Assembly: GCF_900098925.1 (NCBI RefSeq)
Contig: NZ_LT622359.1
Span: 721,887-785,886 of the forward strand
Direction of reading: 5' to 3'
DNA: 64,000 bases
Source: Bacillus massiliglaciei
Lineage (GTDB): Bacteria > Bacillota > Bacilli > Bacillales > DSM-1321
In this document: positions 54,229-62,629 of the stretch, piece by piece
Numbering within the stretch: the stretch's first letter is position 1
Layout of the letters: the number at the start of each line of letters is the position of its first letter
Program-made: the position numbers and the translations under genes
Notes under the pieces: generated by a model
Seen by the model: the letters and a program-made list of their open reading frames with translations, nothing else
Told to the model about the DNA's origin: nothing
Databases searched by the model: none

Positions 54229-54966
54229 TCACTGATGATCTTTTAAGAGGGCGAGTGCCCTTTCAGGATAGTCAGTTATCACTGCATCGACTCCATATTG
54301 CTTCATCAATAAAAGGTCATTTTTTTTATTGGCGACCCATGGACGGACTTTATATCCAAGTTCTCGGGCGTTCTGAATGATTTCTTTGGTCAGACTTTTT
54401 CTGTCAGGGTGAAAGCCTTTTTCACGGGCATGTTTGAGAACATCAACAATGTTAGCTGGGAGTCCTTGAAATAATAGAGCCCTTTCAATCTGTGGATTGA
54501 TGGATCTCGCTTTATCAAGTGAAGTATGATTAAAGGAAGATAAAATGATTCGTTCCTCCAGATGATATTTGCCAATCAGGTCAATAATTTTTTCTTCTAT
54601 ACCTTCGTATGCAATTTTATCAGTCTTGATTTCCACATTCATTTTCAGTTTATTGCTTACAGCCCATTCAAATACCTCTTCCAGCAATGGAATCCTCTCT
54701 GATTCATACTCTTTTGCAAAGAAACTGCCGGCATCCATGCCTGTCAGCTCCTCTGCATCATAATCCTTCACAAGCCCATGCCGAAAAGTGGTTCGATCAA
54801 GCTTTTCATCATGAATAATAACCAGTTGGCCGTCCCGGCTCATGTGTACATCGAATTCAATGCCATCTGCTCCTGCCCGTTCAGCCTCTTTGAAAGCGGC
54901 CATCGTATTTTCAGGATGGGTTCCTTTAGAGCCTCTGTGTGCAAAAATTTGTATATCTCTGTTCAA
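54229..54966 (-). CDS. Glycerophosphodiester phosphodiesterase (cytosolic)
   Basis: A 245-residue GDPD with a TIM-barrel: FAHRGSKGTHPENTMAAF and EFDVHMSRDGQLVIIHDEKLDRTT supply the His/Glu/Asp metal and catalytic residues, with EIKTD later. There is no signal peptide, so it hydrolyses glycerophosphodiesters in the cytoplasm, unlike secreted GlpQ. The ATG follows GAGGAAGGA. It is close to B. subtilis YhdW in type; the name is not certain. Confidence 0.88.
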   Translation of the reverse strand: MNRDIQIFAHRGSKGTHPENTMAAFKEAERAGADGIEFDVHMSRDGQLVIIHDEKLDRTTFRHGLVKDYDAEELTGMDAGSFFAKEYESERIPLLEEVFEWAVSNKLKMNVEIKTDKIAYEGIEEKIIDLIGKYHLEERIILSSFNHTSLDKARSINPQIERALLFQGLPANIVDVLKHAREKGFHPDRKSLTKEIIQNARELGYKVRPWVANKKNDLLLMKQYGVDAVITDYPERALALLKDHQ

Positions 54967-55121
54967 AAAATCACGTCCTTCCTCTAAAACTGCTCTTGTT
55001 TCATGATACCCTCTGAAGGGCTTCTTTAGTTAACTTTTATTAGACAAATATTCAGTCAAAGGGTAGAATCAAGCATGGTAAGGTACATTTTGTTAAAAAG
55101 GGTGTTGAGGTGGCTGATGAC

Positions 55122-55946
55122 ATGAATTTATGGGATATTATTGTTGCAATCATTCTTGGAATTGTGGAGGGTTTGACAGAATTTGCTCCTGTTTCCTCTA
55201 CAGGGCATATGATTATTGTGGATGATTTATGGCTTCAGTCTAACCAGCTTTTTGGTGATGAAGTAGCGAATGCTTTTAAAGTAGTTATCCAATTAGGGTC
55301 TATCATGGCTGTTGTGGTTCTGTTTTGGGGCCGATTTTTAGATTTGCTTGGATTAAGGAAGATAAAAACAGCAAGTCCTGCGTCTTCAAAGCTGAATTTG
55401 CTGCAGATTATTGTCGGCCTTCTGCCGGCTGCTGTATTAGGTCTGTTATTTGAGGACTATATTGATGAATACCTCTTTTCTATCAATACCGTAATCGTCG
55501 GTTTATTTGTAGGGGCATTTCTTATGCTGGCTGCAGACAAATTTCGCCCTAGACTCGTTGCAGAAACAGTTGACCAGATTACATACAAACAGGCCTTTTT
55601 GGTTGGCCTTTTCCAATGTTTGGCGCTGTGGCCTGGCTTTTCCCGTTCAGGATCTACCATTTCAGGAGGGGTTCTTCTTGGAATGAGCTATCGGGCTGCA
55701 TCAGATTTTACTTTTATTATGGCGGTCCCTATCATGGCAGGAGCAAGTTTATTAAAAGTCGTAAAATATTGGGATTATTTCACAATGGATACACTGCCGT
55801 TTTTTATTGCCGGTTTTATCAGTGCATTCATTGTAGCCTTAATTGTTATCGGCTTCTTCCTGCGTTTGATCAACAAAGTAAAATTAAAACCATTTGCGAT
55901 TTATCGCATTATAATTGCCATCATATTATTAATTATTGTGTGGTGA
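55122..55946 (+). CDS. uppP: Undecaprenyl-diphosphatase UppP (BacA)
   Basis: A 274-residue membrane enzyme recycling undecaprenyl pyrophosphate to the lipid carrier used in cell-wall synthesis; it gives bacitracin tolerance. Motifs: GIVEGLTEFAPVSSTGHMIIV (Glu and Ser/His) and PGFSRSGSTISGG (Arg/Ser). It has about eight helices and full length. The ATG at 55122 is nine bases after GAGGTG; a GTG at 55110 is part of that site. Confidence 0.93.
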   Translation: MNLWDIIVAIILGIVEGLTEFAPVSSTGHMIIVDDLWLQSNQLFGDEVANAFKVVIQLGSIMAVVVLFWGRFLDLLGLRKIKTASPASSKLNLLQIIVGLLPAAVLGLLFEDYIDEYLFSINTVIVGLFVGAFLMLAADKFRPRLVAETVDQITYKQAFLVGLFQCLALWPGFSRSGSTISGGVLLGMSYRAASDFTFIMAVPIMAGASLLKVVKYWDYFTMDTLPFFIAGFISAFIVALIVIGFFLRLINKVKLKPFAIYRIIIAIILLIIVW

Positions 55947-55952
55947 GAACCC

Positions 55953-55995
55953 AAAGCGATTCTTCGTTATCGAGAGATAAGATGAATCGCTTTTT
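55953..55995 (+). terminator. Terminator of uppP
   Basis: aaagcgattc / gaatcgcttt 10-bp stem followed by T. Confidence 0.85.
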
Positions 55996-56056
55996 CTGGT
56001 TGACCTGTGCTGAAGCATGAAAGGCGTGACCCCCAAAACAGCTTTAAAGGAAAGGT

Positions 56057-57250
56057 ATGAGTGTAGTGGAGTATATTGAGCCATCAGGGAAAGCATTCAG
56101 AAGGACATTATGGGCATTATTTTTGGGCAGTTTTGTCACTTTTGCTGACTTGTACAGCACACAGCCGGTTATTCCTGAATTTGTGAAAACCTTCGGGGTT
56201 AAGCCGGCAACCGCAAGTCTCACCTTGTCTTTTTCCACGGGTATGCTTGCTGTATGTCTGCTTCTTGTTTCTTTTTTAGCAGAAAAGATAGACAGAAAAA
56301 AATTGATGGGAACAGCATTGCTTCTTTCATCCATTCTCAGTATCTGTGTGAGCCTGGTGGATGAACTGCATCTGCTAATTTTTATTAGAGCTGTTCAGGG
56401 AGCTGTTTTAGCGGGTTTTCCGGCTATTGCGATGGCTTATATTAATGAAGAGTTTCACCCTAAAAGTCTAGGGTATGTCATTGGTATTTATGTCAGCGGA
56501 TCTACGGTAGGAGGACTCGCAGGAAGGCTTATAGTGGGAACATTGACCGATTTCTTTTCATGGAATATCGCGATAGGGGTACTGGGAATCATCAGTCTGA
56601 CGATGAGTCTTGCTTTTTGGAAAATGCTTCCGGATTCCAGGCATTCAGTGAAGCGTTCACTTTCCATACATAGAATTAAACAATCCTTCAGAAACAATCT
56701 TCGGAGTCCCAGTCTCGTCCTTTTGTTCATGATTGGTTTTTTGCTGATGGGTTCATTTGTAACGATCTATAACTATATTGGAATTCCTCTCATGTCACCG
56801 CCTTATCAATTGTCGCAGACATGGGTCGGGCTGATATTTATGATATATCTTGTTGGAACATTTAGTTCAGCCTGGATGGGAAGACTTGCTGACAAATATA
56901 GACGGAAGAGAACGATATTATCAGGGATGCTGATTATGGGCTGCGGCGTTTTGCTGATAGCTGCTCCTTTCTTGGCCTTGAAAATTATCGGTCTGGCCCT
57001 GATGACTTTTGGATTTTTTGGAGCCCATTCCATTGCAAGCAGCTGGGTTGGCAGGCTGGCCCATTCAGATGAAAAGGCGCAGGCATCTTCTCTCTATTTA
57101 TTATTTTATTATGGAGGCTCCAGTTTGGTTGGAGCAGTAGGGGGAGTATTTCTCCATGATTTTGGCTGGATGGGTGTAACGATCATGGTTTTGCTCTTGA
57201 TTGGACTGGCTGTTATCTCGTCTTTTTTCATTCGGGAAAAAAGCCATTAA
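56057..57250 (+). CDS. Major facilitator superfamily transporter
   Basis: A 397-residue 12-helix MFS protein. It shows the loop 2-3 motif (EKIDRKKLMG), FIRAVQGAVLAGFPAIAMAYI in helix 4, and the repeat in the second half (GRLADKYRRKRTI). It resembles the YnfM/YybF-type efflux group; the substrate is unknown. There is a weak AAAGGAAAGG site before the ATG, and it follows uppP's terminator, so it is transcribed alone. Confidence 0.85.
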   Translation: MSVVEYIEPSGKAFRRTLWALFLGSFVTFADLYSTQPVIPEFVKTFGVKPATASLTLSFSTGMLAVCLLLVSFLAEKIDRKKLMGTALLLSSILSICVSLVDELHLLIFIRAVQGAVLAGFPAIAMAYINEEFHPKSLGYVIGIYVSGSTVGGLAGRLIVGTLTDFFSWNIAIGVLGIISLTMSLAFWKMLPDSRHSVKRSLSIHRIKQSFRNNLRSPSLVLLFMIGFLLMGSFVTIYNYIGIPLMSPPYQLSQTWVGLIFMIYLVGTFSSAWMGRLADKYRRKRTILSGMLIMGCGVLLIAAPFLALKIIGLALMTFGFFGAHSIASSWVGRLAHSDEKAQASSLYLLFYYGGSSLVGAVGGVFLHDFGWMGVTIMVLLLIGLAVISSFFIREKSH

Positions 57251-57345
57251 TCAATGAAGGCAATTTCATATTTTCATATTCTCTGAATATAGTAGAAAAC
57301 GAAGGGTATTAGCAGTGTAGTATAAAGAGAAGGAGAAATAATAGG

Positions 57346-57672
57346 GTGAATAGAAAAATTTTCATTTTATTGGGATTAATAGCCGTACTTGTATTCTTAA
57401 CCTTTTATATGACCAAGCCTATCCGTTTTCAGGAAGTAGAAATTGTTGAAAAGTATTATCCTCATTTTTCCGATGGAAAAGCAATTGGCTTTAAAACAGA
57501 TGAAGTGATTGATGTTTCAAAGACAGAAGAAGGGGATAATTGTGCGATGAAGTTCAGTAATGGGCAAATCCTTGAGATCGACTGTGACAGGTATTTGAAC
57601 TATAAAGTCGATGAAACGGTTTATATTAAGTATTCAGGAAAAGAAATTACAGAAATCAGAAGAAAAAAGTAA
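57346..57672 (+). CDS. Membrane-anchored hypothetical protein
   Basis: A 108-residue protein I do not recognise. It has one N-terminal membrane helix (residues 4-24) without a lipobox and an outside domain of about 80 residues with beta character and two cysteines (C59 in EGDNCAMKF and C73 in LEIDCDRYL), possibly a disulfide pair. The start is GTG after AAGGAG. Followed by repeat copy D. Confidence 0.6.
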   Translation: MNRKIFILLGLIAVLVFLTFYMTKPIRFQEVEIVEKYYPHFSDGKAIGFKTDEVIDVSKTEEGDNCAMKFSNGQILEIDCDRYLNYKVDETVYIKYSGKEITEIRRKK

Positions 57673-57714
57673 GTCATGCCAGAGACAAAAACAGAAATTC
57701 CTTTATGAATGGAT

Positions 57715-57809
57715 GAGGGACCGTGTCCCGGAAAGCGTCTCCGAACGTAAATCAATATAGAACGATAAAAAGATATCAAGTTTCTTACAGGGAATTTGAT
57801 ATCTTTTTA
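57715..57809 (+). repeat. Dispersed repeat copy D with terminator hairpin
   Basis: GGAAAGCGTCTCCGAACG plus AAATCAATAT, then the hairpin 57771-57804 (agatatcaagtttc / ggaatttgatatct, with wobbles), closed by CTTTTTATTTT. Confidence 0.75.
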
Positions 57810-57931
57810 TTTTATCTCTTTTGTATCATTTTAGGGGTAAGCTGTGAAGGCAGAGGAGATTATAAGTATGAGGAATCTTGTTTAAAATTCCTATAAAAGG
57901 ATAATTAATAAACATAGAAGGAGGGAAAAAA

Positions 57932-58300
57932 ATGAATCATGGGTTGAATCTTCTAGTGAAAGCAGCCATCGTTTTACCTGTAATGTTTATCATGCTCTGG
58001 CTTTTCTTCAACGTATCACTCACTTCGTTTTTACTCTTATCCTTAATTTTACTGGTACTGGCCTATACTGCCGGAGACTTATATTTATTTCCGCGTGCAG
58101 GCAATGTGATAGGAACAATTGGGGATTTCTTTTTAGCCTTGGCGGTTTTATGGATTGGATTAGGATTAGTCGGGTATGAACATCCTTATATTGCTGCACT
58201 TGTTACTGCTGCTGTTCTGGCAGTCGGTGAATGGTTTTATCATATGTGGCTAGAGGAGCATGCTCTGAAAGTAAAGGCTGATGAAGATTATATTGAATAA
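57932..58300 (+). CDS. DUF2512 family membrane protein (YndM-like)
   Basis: A 122-residue protein of four hydrophobic helices (about residues 8-28, 32-50, 60-80, 84-105) with a short acidic tail, matching the DUF2512/YndM family of bacilli; function unknown. GAAGGAGGG precedes the ATG. A shared hairpin at 58330-58359 lies between it and the next, convergent gene. Confidence 0.75.
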   Translation: MNHGLNLLVKAAIVLPVMFIMLWLFFNVSLTSFLLLSLILLVLAYTAGDLYLFPRAGNVIGTIGDFFLALAVLWIGLGLVGYEHPYIAALVTAAVLAVGEWFYHMWLEEHALKVKADEDYIE

Positions 58301-58329
58301 GCTGAATCTTTGCCGGGAATGGAAAATAG

Positions 58330-58359
58330 AAAACCCAGCCCTTTGACAGGTTGGGTTTT
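58330..58359. terminator. Bidirectional terminator
   Basis: aaaacccagcc / ggttgggtttt 11-bp stem (one wobble), with T on the plus strand. Confidence 0.82.
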
Positions 58360-58365
58360 TGACTG

Positions 58366-58533
58366 TTATTCAGGCTTTTGAGCATCCGTTTGATTGGCTG
58401 ACTTCCGCTGTTCTTTTTCATTTTTATGCTTTTTGAGAATCTTATTCATTTTGCGGCTGTTATTATTACAATTGATAAACTCAACTAGGTCAGTCATATT
58501 TTCAGCTTCATAATCTTTTTCATTTCTATTCAT
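58366..58533 (-). CDS. Small charged hypothetical protein
   Basis: A 55-residue hydrophilic protein, rich in N, K and E (FINCNNNSRKMNKILKKHKNEKEQRK), with no membrane helix; not recognised. The start ATG at 58533 has a very strong AGGGAGGGG site at the right distance, the main reason to believe it. It is convergent with the DUF2512 gene. Confidence 0.55.
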   Translation of the reverse strand: MNRNEKDYEAENMTDLVEFINCNNNSRKMNKILKKHKNEKEQRKSANQTDAQKPE

Positions 58534-58695
58534 AGAACCCCTCCCTATTATCATAAAAAATCAATACCCCGCAGGCGGCGGGGGTAAACATAGTCCACAT
58601 TAACTAGTGTATGGAAAAATAAACCGTCAATGACTTCTTAGATTTATTTTTGTTACAATGAAATAAAAAATCCCTTGATGTAGCCGGAGGAACAA

Positions 58696-59562
58696 ATGGA
58701 AGAACTGAAATTACTAGGAGAAAAATTGGAAAAGAATAAATATATTCTGGCGGAGCATCTCGAATTGTTCACGGACGATGATGATACATTTAATATGACA
58801 AAAGGAAAGCAAATCCGGGCTCATTTAATCCAGATCCATGCCGACGCTTTGTGGAAGGACAAGGAAAAAGCACTGCGGAAGATGGAACAAATGGGAGGGA
58901 AAATCGGGGACAAACTGGTTTCTGCTCACTATTCCTTGGAATCTCTGATTGAAGAGACCCAATTTACAAGAAACTTGTTCTGGAGTTTCATTGAAGAGGA
59001 AGTCAGCAACCGTTATTATCCTATGGAGGTCCTGCTGAAAGCCATTTCTATTATAGATGAAGTGTTGGATGTATTTATTCATTTTGTCAGCAGAAGCTTT
59101 GTGAATCACTATAAAAAAATTGCTGATGTGGCAAATGAATCTCTGAGAAAAATACAGGAAAGCCAAACAGTTATAGAAGAATTGTCGACCCCAATTGTGC
59201 AGACCGTCTTATATGATGTACTTCTTGTCCCTGTCATAGGCCGAATAAATGAAGAAAGAATGAACAGTATGATTCCAAAAGTTCTGCAAAAAAGTTCTGA
59301 AATAAGTGCAGAAACAGTCATTGTGGATTTTTCAGGAATTACTCATGTGACAGATGAGCATTTGTTTTTCTTCCTCGTCCAAATGAACGGTGCTTTGAAA
59401 TTAATGGGAACGGAAACGATTTATGTTGGTTTTAATCCAGAACTTGTCCGGAAAATAACAGAGAATGATATGGTAGCCAATTTTAAGACATTCCTGTCAT
59501 TCAGCCAGGCGATGAATCATCTCTTTAAGCAGAGAGGACTGGCACTCCAGCCTTTAAAATAG
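58696..59562 (+). CDS. RsbR-like STAS-domain protein (orphan)
   Basis: A 288-residue protein laid out like RsbR stressosome paralogues: an N-terminal helical, globin-like sensor part (1-145), a linker helix (SLRKIQESQTVIEELSTPIVQTVL) and a C-terminal STAS domain (165-280). The phosphorylation-site stretch reads VDFSGITHVTDEHL, which departs from the usual VDTMVA form. No rsbS, rsbT or sigB genes are nearby, so it may join a stressosome encoded elsewhere. The ATG follows GGAGGAAC. It converges with the sigma factor pair. Confidence 0.78.
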   Translation: MEELKLLGEKLEKNKYILAEHLELFTDDDDTFNMTKGKQIRAHLIQIHADALWKDKEKALRKMEQMGGKIGDKLVSAHYSLESLIEETQFTRNLFWSFIEEEVSNRYYPMEVLLKAISIIDEVLDVFIHFVSRSFVNHYKKIADVANESLRKIQESQTVIEELSTPIVQTVLYDVLLVPVIGRINEERMNSMIPKVLQKSSEISAETVIVDFSGITHVTDEHLFFFLVQMNGALKLMGTETIYVGFNPELVRKITENDMVANFKTFLSFSQAMNHLFKQRGLALQPLK

Positions 59563-59609
59563 TACGGAGAAAGGCTTTCAAATTGAAATAGATCAAATAT
59601 GCTTTATAC

Positions 59610-59659
59610 AAAAAGCGGGCGCTAACATCCATACAATGGATGATGACGCCCGCTTTTTT
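59610..59659. terminator. Bidirectional terminator between the STAS and rsoA-like genes
   Basis: aaaaagcgggcg / cgcccgcttttt 12-bp perfect stem with an inner catccat / atggatg pairing. Confidence 0.92.
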
Positions 59660-59666
59660 ATACGAT

Positions 59667-59888
59667 TTAATGATCTTTTTGCTGGTTTGTAAGATAGTCA
59701 TGCAGGAATTCTTCAAAATTCGGAGCCTTCATAGCAGATATTTTTTCGTATGATTCCACGATTTTCAGTTTGATTTCCTGCTCCAAATCTCTGCGGTCCT
59801 GTGGCTGTGTATTCTTTAAGGATTTCTTGATTTTAGGTTCTAAGGAATGAATGATCTCCATCAATTCCTGTTTGGAAAGTTTATCCAC
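59667..59888 (-). CDS. rsoA: RsoA-like sigma co-factor (region 2-like subunit)
   Basis: A 73-residue helical protein: EIIHSLEPKIKKSLKNTQPQDRRDLEQEIKLKIVESYEKI resembles the sigma region 2-like RsoA of B. subtilis, which pairs with SigO to make a two-part sigma factor. The start is GTG after AAGGA; it overlaps the end of the sigma gene by eight bases (GTGGATAA), so they are translated together. Assignment rests on this pattern and context. Confidence 0.7.
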   Translation of the reverse strand: MDKLSKQELMEIIHSLEPKIKKSLKNTQPQDRRDLEQEIKLKIVESYEKISAMKAPNFEEFLHDYLTNQQKDH

Positions 59889-60504
59889 AGTGTTTTTCCT
59901 TCTTTCCTGAATAGTTGCCCTTTCTAAAGTTGTTCCGCAGCTTTTTTAGGGCTTGTTTTCGAATGCTTGAAATGTTCTGAGGCGTTTCTCCATAATAAGC
60001 CGCAATGTCTTTATTAGAGAAGCCAAAGAAAAAGGACAGTGTAAGGATTTTCTCCTGTTTGTCTGTTAATTTCCGAATCGCATGAAGCAGCCCTTCGTCG
60101 CTGACAAGTGAAGACAGGGTGGCCGTTTCCCCGATTTTTTCCAACTGCGGATCGATATATCCTATCCGTTCGCTTATGGAAAGATTGCCGTCGAAAGTCT
60201 GATCTAAGATTATTGGAAAACGTTCCCGCTGCTTTCGGAGCCGTTTATCAAAATCTATAGAGAAGTAGTAGATTAACGAGCAAAGGTATTTGTAAATTCG
60301 GGCTCTGTAGTAAAAGACCTGAAAGGATTCATTAAGCTCCTGGATATTTGAGGCAGTAGGCTGTTCTAAGGCTTTGGTGAAAATGTCCAGCCTCTCTTCG
60401 TCGTGCAGAAACAATTGGATGATAGGCTGTTCAAAAAAGTTTGAATGCTGGTTAACTAACCTTTCGAAAGATTCAGAAAAGAATTGTGCTGTTTGAGATT
60501 TCAT
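59881..60504 (-). CDS. sigO: SigO-like sigma-70 family factor (split sigma)
   Basis: A 207-residue sigma-like protein. Region 4 is clear: LTDKQEKILTLSFFFGFSNKDIAAYYGETPQNISSIRKQALKKLR is a helix-turn-helix for -35 recognition. The front half lacks a convincing region 2, which the downstream RsoA-like partner would supply, as for SigO/RsoA in B. subtilis. The ATG follows AAGGGAGGGA. It is divergent from a yvrJ-like gene; in B. subtilis yvrJ is a SigO target, so the 160-base gap likely carries SigO-type promoters. Confidence 0.72.
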   Translation of the reverse strand: MKSQTAQFFSESFERLVNQHSNFFEQPIIQLFLHDEERLDIFTKALEQPTASNIQELNESFQVFYYRARIYKYLCSLIYYFSIDFDKRLRKQRERFPIILDQTFDGNLSISERIGYIDPQLEKIGETATLSSLVSDEGLLHAIRKLTDKQEKILTLSFFFGFSNKDIAAYYGETPQNISSIRKQALKKLRNNFRKGNYSGKKEKHCG

Positions 60505-60663
60505 GTATTATCCCTCCCTTGATTTATATAAGTGATGGTAAAGGGGAATAAATCAATTATAATCGAACAAGCGTTCTGTTTCTATCGATCAATAGAGCCA
60601 TATTTACTTTTCTGAATTTATTTCACTATACTTATCAGACACATAAAAGCGAGGTGAGAAAGA

Positions 60664-60822
60664 ATGATGGAGGAAGCTGCAATGTGGATGTCATTGGTGA
60701 GCGAATTTGGTTATCCTTTAATCATTTCCACGTTTTTACTCTTTCGCTTCGAAAAAAAATTGAGGGAATTGGCTTTAGATGTAGAAAAAGTGAAAAATGC
60801 CTCAAGCAGAAAAAGAAGATAA
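60664..60822 (+). CDS. yvrJ: YvrJ family small membrane protein
   Basis: A 52-residue protein found by direct translation. LVSEFGYPLIISTFLLFRFEKKLRELALDVEKV matches the YvrJ family: one helix with the FGYP turn, then an arginine-phenylalanine-glutamate-lysine (RFEKK) charged helix. Two ATG codons lie at 60664 and 60667 after GAGGTGAG. It is divergent from the SigO-like gene. Its role is unknown in any species that I know of; it belongs to the SigO regulon in B. subtilis. Confidence 0.78.
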   Translation: MMEEAAMWMSLVSEFGYPLIISTFLLFRFEKKLRELALDVEKVKNASSRKRR

Positions 60823-61155
60823 GTGTCAGATAAGAAACCATTTTTCCACCGGTTTTCCGGAGCTTGTTACAGGCTTCTGAATTTCCGGTTTACATAGGAT
60901 CCCTCCTTATTCGTTGGATAACATCCTTATTTCGGAATATAACATAAATTGTAAAAAAATAAGCGGGAAAATGGATTCATTTTTTGGTGGAATAGGGCTA
61001 GGACTTCTGTGTATCCCACTCATTTTAGTATATAAAGTGTTTAGTGAAGCAGAAAAAACAATTCCTTTTTTATTATGGCAGAAAATTTTTTGCAGGAAAG
61101 ATGAATAGTGTGTGATAAATAAGTCCTTAATGTAAGCGAATGGAGAAGAGGGGGA
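60823..61155. other. Intergenic region before the ISL3 element
   Basis: No convincing gene. Short open frames exist on both strands (for example 60971-61108 plus, with one hydrophobic helix), but none has a ribosome site. Confidence 0.5.
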
Positions 61156-61163
61156 TAAAAAAG

Positions 61164-62541
61164 GGTTCTCCGTCAAATGTTGGGGTGGCGACTCTGATCG
61201 CCATTCCTAACCAATATGTATCTCAATTCCTTTAAACTGATGAGTTAATAATATTTTGGCCCGAAAACGGCTGAAATTCCTGAATCCATACGCATTTCGC
61301 TTAAGAACCTTCGTTGAATTGTTGATCCCTTCTAAAAAACCATTCGAATACCCATAAACAAAGCTGTTTAAGATTTCTGTCTGCCAGTTTTGGAGCGTGG
61401 TAATGGCTTTCTCCATTTCAGGAATGCCAGAATCCTGGGCCCGTCGATAAAAGTCTCTCAGCCCCTGTTTGACCTTCCCTACATCTTCCGCTTCTGATTC
61501 CTTCGCCTGAACAAACCAGCCACGATAGGTTTCCTTTAATTCGTATGCTTTTTTAAGCTCTTCCGACATATCCAAATACCGATTCAAATGCCATCTGTCT
61601 TCTTCTGTCAGGCGGTCGGAGGCCTTGTGAAAGACATGCTTCATACGTTTGCACTTCTTGCGGTCATATGGATGAAACTCTTTCTGTACCCTTCTTCGGA
61701 CACCGTCCAGCGCCCAATAGATATACCGGCAGAAATGAAAGCGATCGGCCACAATCACAGGGCGGCTTAAGGCACTTTGAACCGCCGACTTGAATGAATG
61801 GCTCATATCCATAATGACAACCTGAACCTGGTCCCCATGCTTCTGAAGATCGTGCTTAATCGTATTCTTATAACGGTTTGGCAGGATATCCAACGGCTTC
61901 TTGGTGATCCCATCCGCTATAATGAGCTGGTATTTTCCTTCCCGTGTATCCCCTTTATACTCATCAATGGCAATCACAGAAGGCAGCTTTTCCACAGAAC
62001 GTATTTCACTCCTAGCCAAACGGTCAAACCGGCGGACAATAGTAGAAGACGAAGAACCGTAGGTTTCTCCCGTTTCTTTAAAGGTCTTTCCTTTAATCGC
62101 CCGTATGCCCACGGCCTGATTCCATTCAATAGATGTACGCTGGTAACGCTGTACGAACGGGTTTTGTTCCGAAAAACGCTTCCCGCATGCACAGACATAC
62201 CGTCTGCGTTTGTAGAATAAATCCGTCTTCCTCTCAAACCACTTTAAGTGCTTAACCTTTTGGATCCGATAGTCGTGAACACGGGAGGTGGGAGCTCCGC
62301 AGTCAGGGCACTGCTGGAGGCTGCGTTCCATCTCCACATATACCCTCATCGTTTCCTCCACCTGCTCTACTTTTAAAATGGTAACCCCTTTTAAACCGGG
62401 AATATTCATGGTAAAATTCATATGCACGCAACTCCATTCTCTACTTGTTTCTAGTCAACTCAAGTATAAATGAATTGGATGTTTGCGTGCATTTTTTATG
62501 CAAACAAATTGTATGGATACCCCAACAAATAGTATAGAGCC
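61164..62541 (-). mobile_element. Complete ISL3-family insertion sequence (1378 bp)
   Basis: The ends are GGTTCTCCGTCAAATG... (61164) and, reversed, GGCTCTATACTATTTG... (62541); both run into TGTTGGGGT, giving imperfect inverted repeats of about 23 bases. One intact transposase, minus strand, fills it. The perfect 8-bp target duplication and the intact gene point to a recent insertion. Confidence 0.9.
61207..62421 (-). CDS. ISL3-family transposase
   Basis: A 404-residue DDE transposase of the ISL3 family: an N-terminal zinc finger (CPDCGAP at about 38-44 with CACGKRF), a helix-turn-helix region (KTFKETGETYGSSSSTIVRRFDR), then the catalytic core (IAIDEYKG, IMDMSHSFKSAV, VADRFHF) and a C-terminal glutamate region (YSNGFLEGINNSTKVLKRNAYGFRNF). 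There are no stops or frameshifts. The ATG at 62421 has GGAG ten bases before; a GTG at 62427 is also possible. Confidence 0.92.
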   Translation of the reverse strand: MNFTMNIPGLKGVTILKVEQVEETMRVYVEMERSLQQCPDCGAPTSRVHDYRIQKVKHLKWFERKTDLFYKRRRYVCACGKRFSEQNPFVQRYQRTSIEWNQAVGIRAIKGKTFKETGETYGSSSSTIVRRFDRLARSEIRSVEKLPSVIAIDEYKGDTREGKYQLIIADGITKKPLDILPNRYKNTIKHDLQKHGDQVQVVIMDMSHSFKSAVQSALSRPVIVADRFHFCRYIYWALDGVRRRVQKEFHPYDRKKCKRMKHVFHKASDRLTEEDRWHLNRYLDMSEELKKAYELKETYRGWFVQAKESEAEDVGKVKQGLRDFYRRAQDSGIPEMEKAITTLQNWQTEILNSFVYGYSNGFLEGINNSTKVLKRNAYGFRNFSRFRAKILLTHQFKGIEIHIG

Positions 62542-62629
62542 TAAAAAAGAAACACCCCTAAATCGTTAGAATGAATGTCTAACCATTTAGGAGCCGTTCA
62601 GAGATCTATGCAGTCCTTTTGACTGGTCC

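Larger units (their letters stand above)
61156..62549. repeat. 8-bp target-site duplication flanking the ISL3 element
   Basis: TAAAAAAG occurs at 61156-61163 and again at 62542-62549, directly outside the inverted repeats; eight bases is the usual size for ISL3. Confidence 0.88.

Noticed and set aside
60971-61108. A 45-codon plus-strand frame with one hydrophobic helix (MDSFFGGIGLGLLCIPLILV start)
   Set aside because: No ribosome binding site and an overlapping minus-strand frame of similar quality; not supportable without homology.
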